Of a DNA stretch of 51,516 nucleotides, positions 27,020-35,803 are shown in pieces. Each line of letters starts with the position of its first letter. Positions within the stretch are counted from its first letter, which is position 1. Source of the DNA: Chloroflexota bacterium (GTDB lineage Bacteria; Chloroflexota; Dormibacteria; CF-121); assembly GCA_005881425.1 (NCBI GenBank), contig VBIC01000081.1, positions 1-51,516 of the forward strand, given 5' to 3'. Both the position numbers and the translations under genes were made by a program. The notes under the pieces are model-generated. The model had not been told where the DNA came from. It did not search any database and saw nothing but the letters and a program-made list of their open reading frames with translations.

Positions 27020-28023
27020 AAGGACCCCTACCCGAGCCGCCGGCTCACGAGCCGGCAACCGTGCTCGTGGTGAGTGGGGAGTCCGATGCGGAGGGAATTC
27101 GGAACGCGGCCGGCGCTGCCGGCCTGGCCTCGCTCCTGGCCCCTGACGGCGCGACCGCCCTGCGGCTGTTGCCGGCTCGATCGATCGACCTGATCCTCTG
27201 CGAGGCCAGCCTTCCCGACATGGACGGCACCGAGCTCTGCCGGGCGATCAAGCAGGCTCGCGCCACAGGCACCATTCCCGTCATCCTGATGCTGGAGGAG
27301 GACGATCTGCGGGGGCAGGAGCGTGCCCGGGCGGCGGGCGCCGACGATGTCGCCTTCAAGCCGCTGCAGCGGGGAGCCATCGCCGCGCTGATCGGCGCCC
27401 GAATCGAGGTCCGGCGGCTGCGGCGGCGGCTCACCGAGCTCGAGGGCGTGGTGGTCTCGTTGTCCCGGGCTCTGGACGATCGGACCCCGGTCACCGGCGG
27501 CCAGGCGGAGCGGATCGCGCACTGGGCCACCCAGCTGGGGTCCGCCGTCGGCCTGGGCGAAGGCGACCTGACCTCCCTATACAAGGCGGCTCTCCTCCAC
27601 GATCTCGGCATGGTCATCGTCCCCGACAGCATCCTGGCCAAGCCCGGTCCGCTGGACGAGGGTGAGTTCAGCCAGGTGATGCAGCACGCCGAGGCGGGAG
27701 AGCGGCTGCTTCAGGCGATCCCCGAAGCGGACAGCGTCCTCCCGGCGGTCCGCCATCACCACGAGCGCGTCGACGGATCGGGCTACCCCGACGGCCTGGC
27801 GGGCGACCGGATCCCGCTCTTCGCCAGGATCGTGGCCGTGGCAGACGCCTTCGTGGCTCTGACCAGCCAGCGCCCGTACCGCCAGCGGCGGTCAGCCAAG
27901 GGCGCCCTCCAGGTGCTCCGGCAGGGCGCCGGCCAGCAGTGGGACGCGTCCCTGGTGGACCGCTTCGGCCGGGTCCTCGAGGAAGCCGAACCCCGCCCGT
28001 CCGAGCTCGAGAGCGCCGGCTAG
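27016..28023 (+). CDS. Degenerate receiver fused to HD-GYP domain
   Basis: A 335-residue protein. Residues about 14-130 have the receiver fold, but the phospho-acceptor position is E63 (LCEASLPDMDG) and the acidic pair after the first strand is replaced by S-G in VLVVSGES; K115 is kept. The HD-GYP domain follows, with H195-D196 (LLHDLG), HHHE at 247-250 and GYP at 256-258 in DGSGYPDGL. The lysine normally after HDxG is methionine. HD-GYP enzymes degrade cyclic di-GMP; the receiver is probably not phosphorylated. It is coupled to the XRE-TPR gene and converges on the cox cluster with a 4-nt overlap. Confidence 0.88.
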   Translation: MKGPLPEPPAHEPATVLVVSGESDAEGIRNAAGAAGLASLLAPDGATALRLLPARSIDLILCEASLPDMDGTELCRAIKQARATGTIPVILMLEEDDLRGQERARAAGADDVAFKPLQRGAIAALIGARIEVRRLRRRLTELEGVVVSLSRALDDRTPVTGGQAERIAHWATQLGSAVGLGEGDLTSLYKAALLHDLGMVIVPDSILAKPGPLDEGEFSQVMQHAEAGERLLQAIPEADSVLPAVRHHHERVDGSGYPDGLAGDRIPLFARIVAVADAFVALTSQRPYRQRRSAKGALQVLRQGAGQQWDASLVDRFGRVLEEAEPRPSELESAG

Positions 28024-28595
28024 GGCGGGCGCTCGTCGAGCCCGGACCAGTCCTGCGGGGTGTCGATGTCGAGGCCATAGCGCGCCGGCAGCGGCACCTC
28101 GTCGACGGCATCCGGGTGGCGAAGGGCGAGGACCTGGGCTCCTCGGTCGCCCGACAGCCGCCGCAGCTCGGAAAAGAAGCGCCGGTCGTAGATACGCGGA
28201 TTTCCGGCGACCGTGCCGTAGCGCGGGGCCACGATCCGGCCGGGTCTGAAGGCCTGGATCAGGGTCCGAACCGCCGCCGCGTCCAGGAGCGGCTGGTCGG
28301 CGACGCCGATCAGGACGGCCTGGGTCTGCTCGGGCAGGGCCTCGAGCCCGAGCGCGATGGAACGGGCGAGGCCCCGCTCGGGATGCGGATTCTCCGTGAG
28401 CAGGGCGGGAATCCCATCCAGCTCCCCGCGCAGATCGAGAGACGGCGGCAGCACCACGACCAGCGGGGAGCAACCGGCCTCGCTGAAGGTGTGGGCCGCC
28501 CGGCGCAGGAGGCTCTCACCCCTGAAGCGTTCCAGCAGCTTGGGCCTGCCGTAGCGGGTCGCCTGCCCGGCGGCGAGCAGCACGCCGGCGATCAC
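28020..28595 (-). CDS. MobA-like nucleotidyltransferase, probable molybdenum cofactor cytidylyltransferase
   Basis: A 191-residue NTP-transferase with the N-terminal nucleotide-binding loop LLAAGQATRYGRPKLLERF, the GVADQPLLD metal site and GNPRIYDRRFF. This is the MocA type, which makes molybdopterin cytosine dinucleotide, the cofactor form used by the CO-dehydrogenase/xanthine-dehydrogenase family. The start overlaps the coxG stop by 4 nt. It closes the cox accessory operon that runs from 33.1 kb. Confidence 0.88.
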   Translation of the reverse strand: MIAGVLLAAGQATRYGRPKLLERFRGESLLRRAAHTFSEAGCSPLVVVLPPSLDLRGELDGIPALLTENPHPERGLARSIALGLEALPEQTQAVLIGVADQPLLDAAAVRTLIQAFRPGRIVAPRYGTVAGNPRIYDRRFFSELRRLSGDRGAQVLALRHPDAVDEVPLPARYGLDIDTPQDWSGLDERPP

Positions 28596-29053
28596 TCGGT
28601 GGGCGAGGTCCTCAGCTCCTGCTCCAGGCAGCTGGCGAACCGCTGGGCCATCCGCTGGGCGACCTCCTGCATGATGGCGGACCGGCCGAACTGAGCCACG
28701 ATCCCGGTGACGGCGACGTCGGAGGCCATGGTGACGGCGGTCCTGCCGTCGACCTCGCGCAGGCTGGCGGTGACCGTGGCCGAGGCGCCGCCCCGACCCC
28801 GGGACTCATTACCCTCCGCGCGCAGGCGCACCTCGTGAGCCGCGTCGTCGACCGCCTCGATGCGCAGCCGGCCCCGATAGGCGACCGCGATCGGTCCCAG
28901 CTTGACCTCGATCTTGCCGGCGTAGGTCCGGTCATCGACGACCTCGGTCAGCTCGGCGCCGGGGACGCAGTGCGCGATTGTGGGGACGTCGAGCACCTGC
29001 GACCAGACGGCCGCCAGAGGCGCGGCCACCTCGAAGCTGGTGGTGATGATCAC
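28592..29053 (-). CDS. coxG: CoxG/SRPBCC family protein
   Basis: A 153-residue START/SRPBCC-fold protein of the carbon monoxide dehydrogenase subunit G family. It starts MIITTSFEVAAPLAAVWSQV and contains DVPTIAHCVPGAELTEV and the GKIEVKLGPIAVAYRG block typical of CoxG. CoxG is linked to membrane attachment of CO dehydrogenase in Oligotropha-type systems. Gene overlaps of 4 nt on both sides place it firmly in the accessory operon. Confidence 0.9.
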   Translation of the reverse strand: MIITTSFEVAAPLAAVWSQVLDVPTIAHCVPGAELTEVVDDRTYAGKIEVKLGPIAVAYRGRLRIEAVDDAAHEVRLRAEGNESRGRGGASATVTASLREVDGRTAVTMASDVAVTGIVAQFGRSAIMQEVAQRMAQRFASCLEQELRTSPTE

Positions 29054-30045
29054 CCGTCCAGCCTATCCCAGCCGCCGTAGGGCGGAAAGCGGAAGGCCAT
29101 GTCGCGAGAGAGCAGGCCACCGTGGCCCAGGCCGGCGAAGTCTCTCGCCGAAAGCCTGACGCCGCTGAACAGGCGGGGCAGGAGCAGGTCGAGCACGGTT
29201 GCCTTGGAGAACATGCCGCAGGCGGCCACGCCGAAGATCGGCATCTCCCCGAGGTAGGCCAGCCAGACAGCACTCCCCGGATGCGCGGGGGCGCCCTGCC
29301 TCTCCATCCGGGCACCGATCCGGGAGAGCGCCAGCAGCGTCGGATCCAGGGGATCGGTCGCGTTGGCACCCGCGGTCAGGACCAGGTCCGCGTCTTGGGC
29401 CAGTCCCGCGAGCGCCTCCGCCACCTGCGCCGGATCGTCGGCGACGTAGCGGATCGCCTGCACCCTCGAGCCGAACCAGGCGACCTTCATCTCGATCGAC
29501 TCCTGGAAGCGCTGCCGCTGCGCGGCGTCCAGACGCTCGCGCACCAGCACCGCTACCCGCATGGAGCGAAATCTCAGGACGCGCACGACGCCGCCAGAGG
29601 GGCCGGCGACCCTTTCCGCCTGGCGCAGCCGCACTTCGGCGACGACGAAAGGCGTGACCTTGACCCCGGCCACCGTCTTTCCCTGGGAGACCAGCTGGCC
29701 GTCGAAGAGAGTGAAGATGGAGACGTCGTCGATGGCGTTCAAGGCGTTCAGCGCCTCCACGTCGATCTGGAGGATGCCGTTGGTGTCCGCGCCCAGCCGC
29801 ATCTGGCTCTCCACCGGCCCGAAGACCGCCTGGTCCTCGTGCACGTCGCCGGGATCCATGCGCACCACGTGGAGCTCGCGCACGCCCGCCCGGCGCACCA
29901 GCTCGAGGTCCTGAGCGCTGAGTCGGCGGCCTTTGAGGAGCAGCGCGCGATGGTGGTCGCCCGGGTCCTCAATTGTCTGGGCCAGGATCGCGCCCTCGAT
30001 GGCCTCCGCGGTCAGGGCGTCGCCACCGAGCGCTTCGGCTTTCAC
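29050..30045 (-). CDS. MoeA/MogA-like molybdopterin-binding protein
   Basis: A 331-residue protein. The N-terminal part has the RALLLKGRRLSAQDLELV pattern, and the C-terminal part (about 165-310) is a MoCF-binding domain with TAGANATDPLDP where canonical MoeA has TGGxxxG, and PAHPGSAVWLAYLGEMPIFG. Such proteins occur in cox and xdh clusters and are thought to help insert or modify the molybdenum cofactor. GTG 30045 overlaps the XdhC-family stop by 4 nt. Confidence 0.82.
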   Translation of the reverse strand: MKAEALGGDALTAEAIEGAILAQTIEDPGDHHRALLLKGRRLSAQDLELVRRAGVRELHVVRMDPGDVHEDQAVFGPVESQMRLGADTNGILQIDVEALNALNAIDDVSIFTLFDGQLVSQGKTVAGVKVTPFVVAEVRLRQAERVAGPSGGVVRVLRFRSMRVAVLVRERLDAAQRQRFQESIEMKVAWFGSRVQAIRYVADDPAQVAEALAGLAQDADLVLTAGANATDPLDPTLLALSRIGARMERQGAPAHPGSAVWLAYLGEMPIFGVAACGMFSKATVLDLLLPRLFSGVRLSARDFAGLGHGGLLSRDMAFRFPPYGGWDRLDG

Positions 30046-31034
30046 CTCGCCGACCTGAGGGCGTCCCGCATCAGGCCGCCGCTGCGCCCGTGGCTTACGG
30101 CCACGACCTCCGCCAGGATGGCGAGCGCCGTCTCCTCGGCGGTCTGCGAGCCGAGGTCGAGGCCGATCGGCGCGTGGACCGCCTCGAGCCGCTCGGCGGG
30201 AACGCCCGCTGCTTGCAGCCGCTTCAGCCGGTCGCGGTGCGTCTTCCGGCTTCCGATCGCGCCCACGTAGCGGGCGCCTCCTTCAAGGGCGGCGCGGATG
30301 GCCGGGTCGTCGAACTTGGGATCGTGGGTCAGGATCACGATGAAGCTGGAAGCGTCGACGGCCAGGTCGCGGAGCGCGTCGTCGGGCCAGGCCTGGATGA
30401 CCCGATCCGCTCGCGGAAAGCGTTCGGCGCCGGCGAACTTGGCCCGGGCGTCGATGACGATCACCCGGAAGCCCAGCTCCTTGGCCAGCCGCGTGAGAGG
30501 AATGGCGACGTGCGATCCGCCCACCACGATCAGCTCGTGCGGACGCGGGAAGGGTTCCAGGAAGCGCCCGTCGATCCGCTCCGGCGTCTCGCGGGCCAGC
30601 AGTTCGCGGGCCTGGGGATCGCTCTCCGCCAGCAGGCGCCGGGCGCCGAGCGCCCGCTCCAGGCCGGTCTCCAGGACCACCGGCCGCTCCTCGGTGAGCG
30701 CGGCGATCAGCTGGCGGTGGACCTCGGTCAGCGGTTCCACCAGCACCTCGACCTCGCCCCCGCAGCTGAGACCCACGGTCCAGGCCAGGTCGTCGCTCAC
30801 CCCATAGTGAAAGAGCCCGGCGCCGCCGCCTTTCAGCACCCGCTGGGCCTGCTCGAAGACCTCCCCTTCGAGGCAGCCGCCGCTGACCGAGCCCGCGATC
30901 CGGCCGGAGCGACTGATCGCCATCCGCGATCCGGCCGGCCGGGGAGCGCTGCCCCAGGTGCTGATCACCGTGGCCAGGGCCACCGGATCGTCCTCACTGA
31001 GCCATAAGACGACCTCCGCGATCACGTCCCGCAT
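30042..31034 (-). CDS. XdhC/CoxF family maturation factor
   Basis: A 330-residue XdhC/CoxI-type protein. The N-terminal XdhC domain shows TWGSAPRPAGSRMAIS, GSVSGGCLEGEVF and VGLSCGGEVEVLVEP. The C-terminal Rossmann domain shows LIVVGGSHVAIPLTRLAKELG and YVGAIGSRKTHRDRL. Members bind molybdenum cofactor and support its sulfuration and insertion into CODH/XDH-type hydroxylases. ATG 31034 has a TAGACT hexamer 9 nt upstream (31044-31049), so an internal promoter may exist here. Confidence 0.9.
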   Translation of the reverse strand: MRDVIAEVVLWLSEDDPVALATVISTWGSAPRPAGSRMAISRSGRIAGSVSGGCLEGEVFEQAQRVLKGGGAGLFHYGVSDDLAWTVGLSCGGEVEVLVEPLTEVHRQLIAALTEERPVVLETGLERALGARRLLAESDPQARELLARETPERIDGRFLEPFPRPHELIVVGGSHVAIPLTRLAKELGFRVIVIDARAKFAGAERFPRADRVIQAWPDDALRDLAVDASSFIVILTHDPKFDDPAIRAALEGGARYVGAIGSRKTHRDRLKRLQAAGVPAERLEAVHAPIGLDLGSQTAEETALAILAEVVAVSHGRSGGLMRDALRSAR

Positions 31035-31060
31035 CTGAAAATGAGTCTAGCCCGACCGGA

Positions 31061-32254
31061 TCAGGCGCCAACCGGCCAGGCCGCCTGGCGGCGGACCGGA
31101 CGGCGGTCGTGCGCCCGGAGCAGCAGCCGGCCCAGCGACTCCAGGCTGGCCAGGTTGTGACAGGGAAGGAAGTCGTCGACGTAGGGCAGCGCCGCCTGCA
31201 GCCCGGTGGTCAGGGGCTCGTAGGCGGGATCGCCCATCAGCGGGTTCATCCATATCAGGCGATGGCAGGAGCGCTGAAGGCGTGCGACCGCGTCCCGGAG
31301 CTGAGCCGGGTCCCCCCGGTCCCACCCGTCGCTGATCAGGACCACGGTCGCGCCGTGGGCCAGGACGCGGCGGCCGAAGCGCCGGTTGAAGCTGGCGATC
31401 GCCTCTCCGATCCGGGTCCCCCCTGACCAGTCGGTGACCGCGCCCGTGACCCGGTCCAGCGCCGCCTCGGCGTCGTGCGAGCGGAGCATGCGGGTGATCC
31501 GCGTCAGCCGGGTGGCGAAGACGAAGGCCTCGACCTGCTCGGTCGCGTTCTCGATCGCGTAGGTGAAGTTGAGCAGGACCCGCGTGTACCGCTCCATGGA
31601 CCCGCTTATGTCGCAGATCAGGACCAGCGGCCGGGGCTTGAGGCGGGGCCGGCGGAAGGAGAACTGGAGCGGTTCCCCACCGAAACGGAGGCTGCTGCGC
31701 AGCAGGCGGCGCAGGTCGAGCCGCCTGTTGCCGCCGCGGCGGTAGCGGCGCGACCGTCGCAGCCCGGCCGGAATGCGCATCAGGCGGATGAGCCGCCGAA
31801 TCTCGCCCAGCTCGGCATCGGTCAAGGTGTCGAAGTCCTTGTGCCGCAGGCGCTCGGCGGCGGAAAAGCTGGCGTTGGCCAGCTCCTGCGCGTCTTCCGC
31901 AGCCGGGTCGTCGGGATCCAGCACGCTCAGCTGCCGGACGGAGGCGGAGGCCCAGCCGTCGAGGGCGCTGTCGCGGGCCAGGTCGTCGCCGCCGGACTCC
32001 GCCGACCGGTGGGCAGCGTCCAGCCGGCCGAGGAAGGCGTGGAGTGCGCGGTCGAGCAGCGGACCGTCCTCCTTGCGCCGGGCGAAGTGTGCCCGCACCG
32101 CGGTCCGGACGTCGGCCTCCATCTCCAGATCGAGCAGGGTCAGGGCGCGCAGGAAGGCCAGCGTGCGGACCGGCCCCGCGTCGAACCCCAGGCCGCGGAG
32201 GATGGCGCCGAACGCAAGCCAGTTGCGGGTGAAGGGATCGCGGCGCTCAGGCAC
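31061..32254 (-). CDS. coxE: VWA-domain protein, CoxE family
   Basis: A 397-residue protein with a helical N-terminal half and a C-terminal von Willebrand A domain. The MIDAS motif is D215-I-S217-G-S219 in CDISGSM, followed by SGGTRIGEAIASFNRR and VLISDGWDRGD. CoxE acts with the CoxD AAA+ ATPase in maturing the Mo/Cu active site of CO dehydrogenase. GTG 32254 overlaps the ATPase stop by 8 nt and yields MPERRDPFTRNWLAFG; the longer upstream frame is a shadow of the ATPase gene. Confidence 0.9.
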   Translation of the reverse strand: MPERRDPFTRNWLAFGAILRGLGFDAGPVRTLAFLRALTLLDLEMEADVRTAVRAHFARRKEDGPLLDRALHAFLGRLDAAHRSAESGGDDLARDSALDGWASASVRQLSVLDPDDPAAEDAQELANASFSAAERLRHKDFDTLTDAELGEIRRLIRLMRIPAGLRRSRRYRRGGNRRLDLRRLLRSSLRFGGEPLQFSFRRPRLKPRPLVLICDISGSMERYTRVLLNFTYAIENATEQVEAFVFATRLTRITRMLRSHDAEAALDRVTGAVTDWSGGTRIGEAIASFNRRFGRRVLAHGATVVLISDGWDRGDPAQLRDAVARLQRSCHRLIWMNPLMGDPAYEPLTTGLQAALPYVDDFLPCHNLASLESLGRLLLRAHDRRPVRRQAAWPVGA

Positions 32255-33143
32255 CCGCAGCCTTGAGCAGGGCCCGGGTTGGCTCTCCACGCAGGCGGGC
32301 CAGGTCCTCCTGGTACTTGACGATCGAACCCAGTGTGGCGGAGACCGCATCCTCACTCAGCTCGGTCTCGCCCAGCGCCAGCAGGGCTCTCGTCCAGTCG
32401 AGCGTCTCGGCGATCCCGGGCAGCTTGTAGAGGTCGAGCTGGCGCGTGGCGGCGATGAAGCGGGTCACCTGCCGGGCCAGCCGCCTCGGCACCTCGGGAA
32501 TCCTGGCCTGGACGATCTCGTACTCCCGCTCGACGGTCGGGTAGTCGATCCAGAAGTAGAGGCAGCGCCGCTTCAGCGCGTCGTGGATCTCGCGGGTCCG
32601 GTTGGAGGTGATGACCACGGCCGGCGGGCGCTCGGCGCGGACCGTGCCGATCTCCGGAATCGAGATCTGGAAATCGGAGAGCAGCTCCAGCAGGAAGGCC
32701 TCGAATTCGTCATCGGAACGGTCGATCTCGTCGATGAGCAGCACCGGAGGCCGGGCGCCACGGTGCTCGATCGCCTGGAGCAGTGGTCGCTTGACCAGGA
32801 AGGCCGGGCTGAAGATCTCGCGCTCCATCGCGGCCCGGTCGGCGTCCTGCGTCTCCAGGAGGCGGATATGCAGCATCTGGCGTGCGTAGGCCCATTCGTA
32901 GACGGCAGTGTTGATGTCGATCCCCTCGTAGCATTGCAGACGGATCAGCTCCCCCTCGAGGATGGCGGACAGGACCTTGCCCACCTCGGTCTTCCCCACC
33001 CCCGCCTCGCCTTCCAGCAGCAGAGGCTTGTCCAGCTTGAGCGCCAGGAAGATGGTCGTCGCCAGGTCGCGGCCGGCCACGTAGCGGTGGTCCTTGAGCG
33101 CGCCCTCCAGCTCCTCGATCGTCTGAAAAGGCAAGCCCTCCAT
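32247..33143 (-). CDS. coxD: MoxR-type AAA+ ATPase, CoxD family
   Basis: A 298-residue AAA+ ATPase. Walker A is GEAGVGKT at 45-52, Walker B LLIDEID at 135-141, and the sensor region reads AVVITSNRTREIHDALKRRC. In cox clusters this protein partners the VWA protein to remodel the hydroxylase during active-site assembly. I chose ATG 33143 because TAGAAT (33151-33156, minus strand) lies exactly 7 nt upstream, the spacing used by other first genes; ATG 33152 falls inside that hexamer. Confidence 0.92.
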   Translation of the reverse strand: MEGLPFQTIEELEGALKDHRYVAGRDLATTIFLALKLDKPLLLEGEAGVGKTEVGKVLSAILEGELIRLQCYEGIDINTAVYEWAYARQMLHIRLLETQDADRAAMEREIFSPAFLVKRPLLQAIEHRGARPPVLLIDEIDRSDDEFEAFLLELLSDFQISIPEIGTVRAERPPAVVITSNRTREIHDALKRRCLYFWIDYPTVEREYEIVQARIPEVPRRLARQVTRFIAATRQLDLYKLPGIAETLDWTRALLALGETELSEDAVSATLGSIVKYQEDLARLRGEPTRALLKAAGA

Positions 33144-33150
33144 CCGGCCC

Positions 33151-33156
33151 ATTCTA
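33151..33156 (-). promoter_or_regulatory. Putative -10 of the cox accessory operon
   Basis: TAGAAT on the minus strand, 7 nt before ATG 33143, divergent from the aldehyde dehydrogenase promoter about 30 nt away. Confidence 0.45.
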
Positions 33157-33185
33157 GGTCGTCGACGGTCCGCCGATCCCGGTTG

Positions 33186-33191
33186 TAACTT
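33186..33191 (+). promoter_or_regulatory. Putative -10, leaderless aldehyde dehydrogenase transcript
   Basis: TAACTT ends 7 nt before GTG 33199, with no ribosome site. Confidence 0.4.
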
Positions 33192-33198
33192 ACGTTGC

Positions 33199-34887
33199 GT
33201 GGAGTCGCTCCAACCGACATCGCGGCAGGCCATGGACGCCGCGCTGGCCCGCCTGCGCGAGGGGGCGACCGCGTTCGCGCGACTTCCCCTGTCCCAGCGG
33301 GTCAGCCTGGCGCGGTCGATGCGCGACGGCTACGCGCGCATCGCCAGCGGTAGCGTGGAGGCGGCCTGTGCGGCCAAAGGCATCAGGCAAGGGACCCCGG
33401 CCGCGGGCGAAGAGTGGCTCTCCGGCCCGGTGGTCACCCTGACCCACCTGCGCCAGTGGCTGCAGACGCTGCGCTCGATCGCCCGTTCGGGCACCACGCC
33501 GATGGGGCGGATCGGGGAAACGATCGACGGCCGTCCCCGGGTCCAGGCGTATCCGCGCAGTGCTCTCGACCGCGCCGTCTCGCCCTCGCTGTCGGCCGAG
33601 GTCCATCTGCAGGCGGGGGCCCGGGTCGAGGAGCGGGCCCGCTTCTACCGGGAGGAGCACCCCGACGGACGGGTGGTGCTGGTCCTGGGCGCGGGCAACG
33701 TCAACGCCATACCGCCGCTCGACGTCGCGACCAAGCTCTTCAACGAGGGGAAGGTCTGCGTGCTCAAGATGCATCCGGTCAACGCCTACCTCGGTCCGCT
33801 GCTCGAGGAGGCTTTCCGGGATGCCATCCGCCAGCGTTTCCTGGCGGTGGTCTACGGTGGCGCCGAGGAGGGTGCCTATCTCGCCTTTCACCGGGACGTC
33901 GATGAGGTGCACCTCACCGGCTCCGAGCGGACTTACGACGCGCTCGTCTTCGGTCCTCCCGGCCCCGACCAGGACCGGCGTAAGGCGCTGCGCCGACCGC
34001 TGCTGGACAAGCCGGTCACCTCCGAGCTGGGGAACGTCTCACCAGTGATCGTGGTGCCCGGCCGTTACAGCGACCGGCAGCTGCGCTGGCAGGCCGACCA
34101 CATCGCCGGCGGCGTGACCAACAACGCGTCCTTCAATTGCAACGCCAACAAGCTGATCGTGACTGGCCGATCGTGGTCCCAGGGCCGCGAGCTCCTTTCC
34201 GGGATCGAAGCCGTCCTCTCGGAAACGCCTGTCCGGCGCGCCTACTATCCAGGCGCGGCCGACCGCTTCAGCTCGCTGGTGGCGGGACACCCCGGCGCCA
34301 TCCTCCTCGGCGCGAGGGGGAAGGAGGGGCTGCCCTGGACCATCCTCCCCGACCTCGATCCGCGTTCGGAGGAGGAGGCGGCCTTCCGCACCGAGCCCTT
34401 CTGCTCCGTCCTCTCCCAGACCTCGCTGGAAGCCGGTGATGCGGAGGCCTTCCTGGCCGAGGCAGTCCGCTTCGTCAACGAACGGGTGTGGGGGACACTG
34501 AGCGCCACGGTCGTCATATCACCTCAAAGCCTGCGCGACCCCCTGACCGCCCGCGCCCTGGAGCGGGCGCTCGTCGACCTCCGCTACGGCACCGTGGCCG
34601 TCAACCTCTGGGCCGGTTGGGGCTTCGGCATCGGGACGCCGTGGGGCGGCCACCCCAGCTCGGCGCCGCCCGAGATCCAGAGCGGACACGGTTTCGTCCA
34701 CAACACCGGGATGCTGGAGGGCGTGGAGAAGACCGTGCTCCGCCATCCCATCACCTCGTTTCCCAAGCCCGTCACCTCCGCCTCTCACCGCACCCTGCAC
34801 CAGATCGGCCCCCCGCTGACCGCCCTGCAGGCCGGCGGCGACTGGCTGCGCCTGCCTCAACTGCTGGCCGCGGCGCTGCGCGGCTGA
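33199..34887 (+). CDS. Aldehyde dehydrogenase superfamily protein
   Basis: A 562-residue protein, longer than the usual 480-500. The cofactor-binding region shows LVLGAGNVNAIPPLD and VCVLKMHPVNAYLGP. The general base is E276 (TSELGNVSPVIV) and the nucleophile C314 (NNASFNCNANKLIV). The C-terminal part (GTVAVNLWAGWGFGIGTPWG) is not the common ALDH ending. The substrate is unknown. It lies alone on the plus strand between the two minus-strand halves of the cox cluster and is followed by a strong terminator, so a link to CO-dehydrogenase-like metabolism is only positional. Confidence 0.85.
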   Translation: MESLQPTSRQAMDAALARLREGATAFARLPLSQRVSLARSMRDGYARIASGSVEAACAAKGIRQGTPAAGEEWLSGPVVTLTHLRQWLQTLRSIARSGTTPMGRIGETIDGRPRVQAYPRSALDRAVSPSLSAEVHLQAGARVEERARFYREEHPDGRVVLVLGAGNVNAIPPLDVATKLFNEGKVCVLKMHPVNAYLGPLLEEAFRDAIRQRFLAVVYGGAEEGAYLAFHRDVDEVHLTGSERTYDALVFGPPGPDQDRRKALRRPLLDKPVTSELGNVSPVIVVPGRYSDRQLRWQADHIAGGVTNNASFNCNANKLIVTGRSWSQGRELLSGIEAVLSETPVRRAYYPGAADRFSSLVAGHPGAILLGARGKEGLPWTILPDLDPRSEEEAAFRTEPFCSVLSQTSLEAGDAEAFLAEAVRFVNERVWGTLSATVVISPQSLRDPLTARALERALVDLRYGTVAVNLWAGWGFGIGTPWGGHPSSAPPEIQSGHGFVHNTGMLEGVEKTVLRHPITSFPKPVTSASHRTLHQIGPPLTALQAGGDWLRLPQLLAAALRG

Positions 34888-34890
34888 AGA

Positions 34891-34918
34891 AAGACCGGCG
34901 GAAAGTACCGCCGGTCTT
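34891..34918 (+). terminator. Hairpin terminator after the aldehyde dehydrogenase gene
   Basis: A perfect 11-bp stem (AAGACCGGCGG with its complement) and a 6-nt loop, 3 nt after the stop. It lies between convergent genes and can also end the coxS-L-M transcript. Confidence 0.65.
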
Positions 34919-34942
34919 CGGAGCGCCTGTTTCAAAAACGGC

Positions 34943-35803
34943 TTATTTCGAGCCGGTGATCGCCTCCAGCGCCCGGCGGGTCAGCACCGCGGCCAGGTGA
35001 CGCCGGTACTCGGGACTCCCGTTCAGGTCCTCGGGCGGCTGCGTGCCGTCGGCCGCCTGGGCGGAGGCCTCGCGCAGGGCATCGGGGGCGACCGCCTTCC
35101 CGGTCAGGGCCCGTTCCGCAGCGGCGGCCCGAAGGGGCCGCGGCCCCATTCCCGTGAGCCCGATCGCCACCCGCTCCACTCGCCCCTCGCGCAGGCTGAC
35201 CTGGGCCGCGACGGCCACGATGGCCCAGTCCTGAGAGCGCCGGCTGAACTTGAGGTAGGTGCCGCTCGACGCGGACGGCGGACGCGGGATCCGGATCTCG
35301 CGCAGGATCTCAGCCGGCTCCAGGGCGGAGGTGAAGGTGTCGACGAAGAAATCCTGGGCCTTGATCGAGCGCTCGCCGCGCGGGCCGACCGCGATCAGCT
35401 CGGCGTCGAGCGCGAGCAGGCAGGTGGGGAAGTCCCCGTTCGGATCGGCGTGGGCCGCCGCGCCGCCGATGGTGCCGCGGTTGCGGACCTGAGCATCGCC
35501 GATCTGGGCTGCGGCCTGCTGCAGCAGCGGCAGCCGGGCCTTGACCAGCTCGGAGAACTCGATCTCATGATGGGTGGTGAGCGCGCCCAGAGCGATATGG
35601 GAGTCGGCCTCGCGAATGTAGCTGAGGTCCTGGATCCGGCCGATGTCCACCAGGAACGAGGGCGTGCTCAGCCGGAGCTTCATCAGGGGGATCAGGCTGT
35701 GGCCGCCGGCCAGGACCTTGGCCTCGGAACCGTGCTTCACCAGGTCGGCGACCGCCTCGGGCAGGCTGCGGGGAGCGACGTAGTCGAAGGCTGCCGGAAT
35801 CAT
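34943..35803 (-). CDS. coxM: CO dehydrogenase-like FAD-binding medium subunit
   Basis: A 286-residue flavoprotein subunit. FAD contacts are visible in AGGHSLIPLMKLRL (residues about 32-45) and TIGGAAAHADPNGD (about 111-124), followed by the C-terminal CO_deh_flav_C domain. It passes electrons from the 2Fe-2S subunit to the quinone pool or another acceptor. Its start overlaps the coxL stop by 4 nt, giving the gene order S-L-M typical of form II clusters. Confidence 0.94.
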   Translation of the reverse strand: MIPAAFDYVAPRSLPEAVADLVKHGSEAKVLAGGHSLIPLMKLRLSTPSFLVDIGRIQDLSYIREADSHIALGALTTHHEIEFSELVKARLPLLQQAAAQIGDAQVRNRGTIGGAAAHADPNGDFPTCLLALDAELIAVGPRGERSIKAQDFFVDTFTSALEPAEILREIRIPRPPSASSGTYLKFSRRSQDWAIVAVAAQVSLREGRVERVAIGLTGMGPRPLRAAAAERALTGKAVAPDALREASAQAADGTQPPEDLNGSPEYRRHLAAVLTRRALEAITGSK

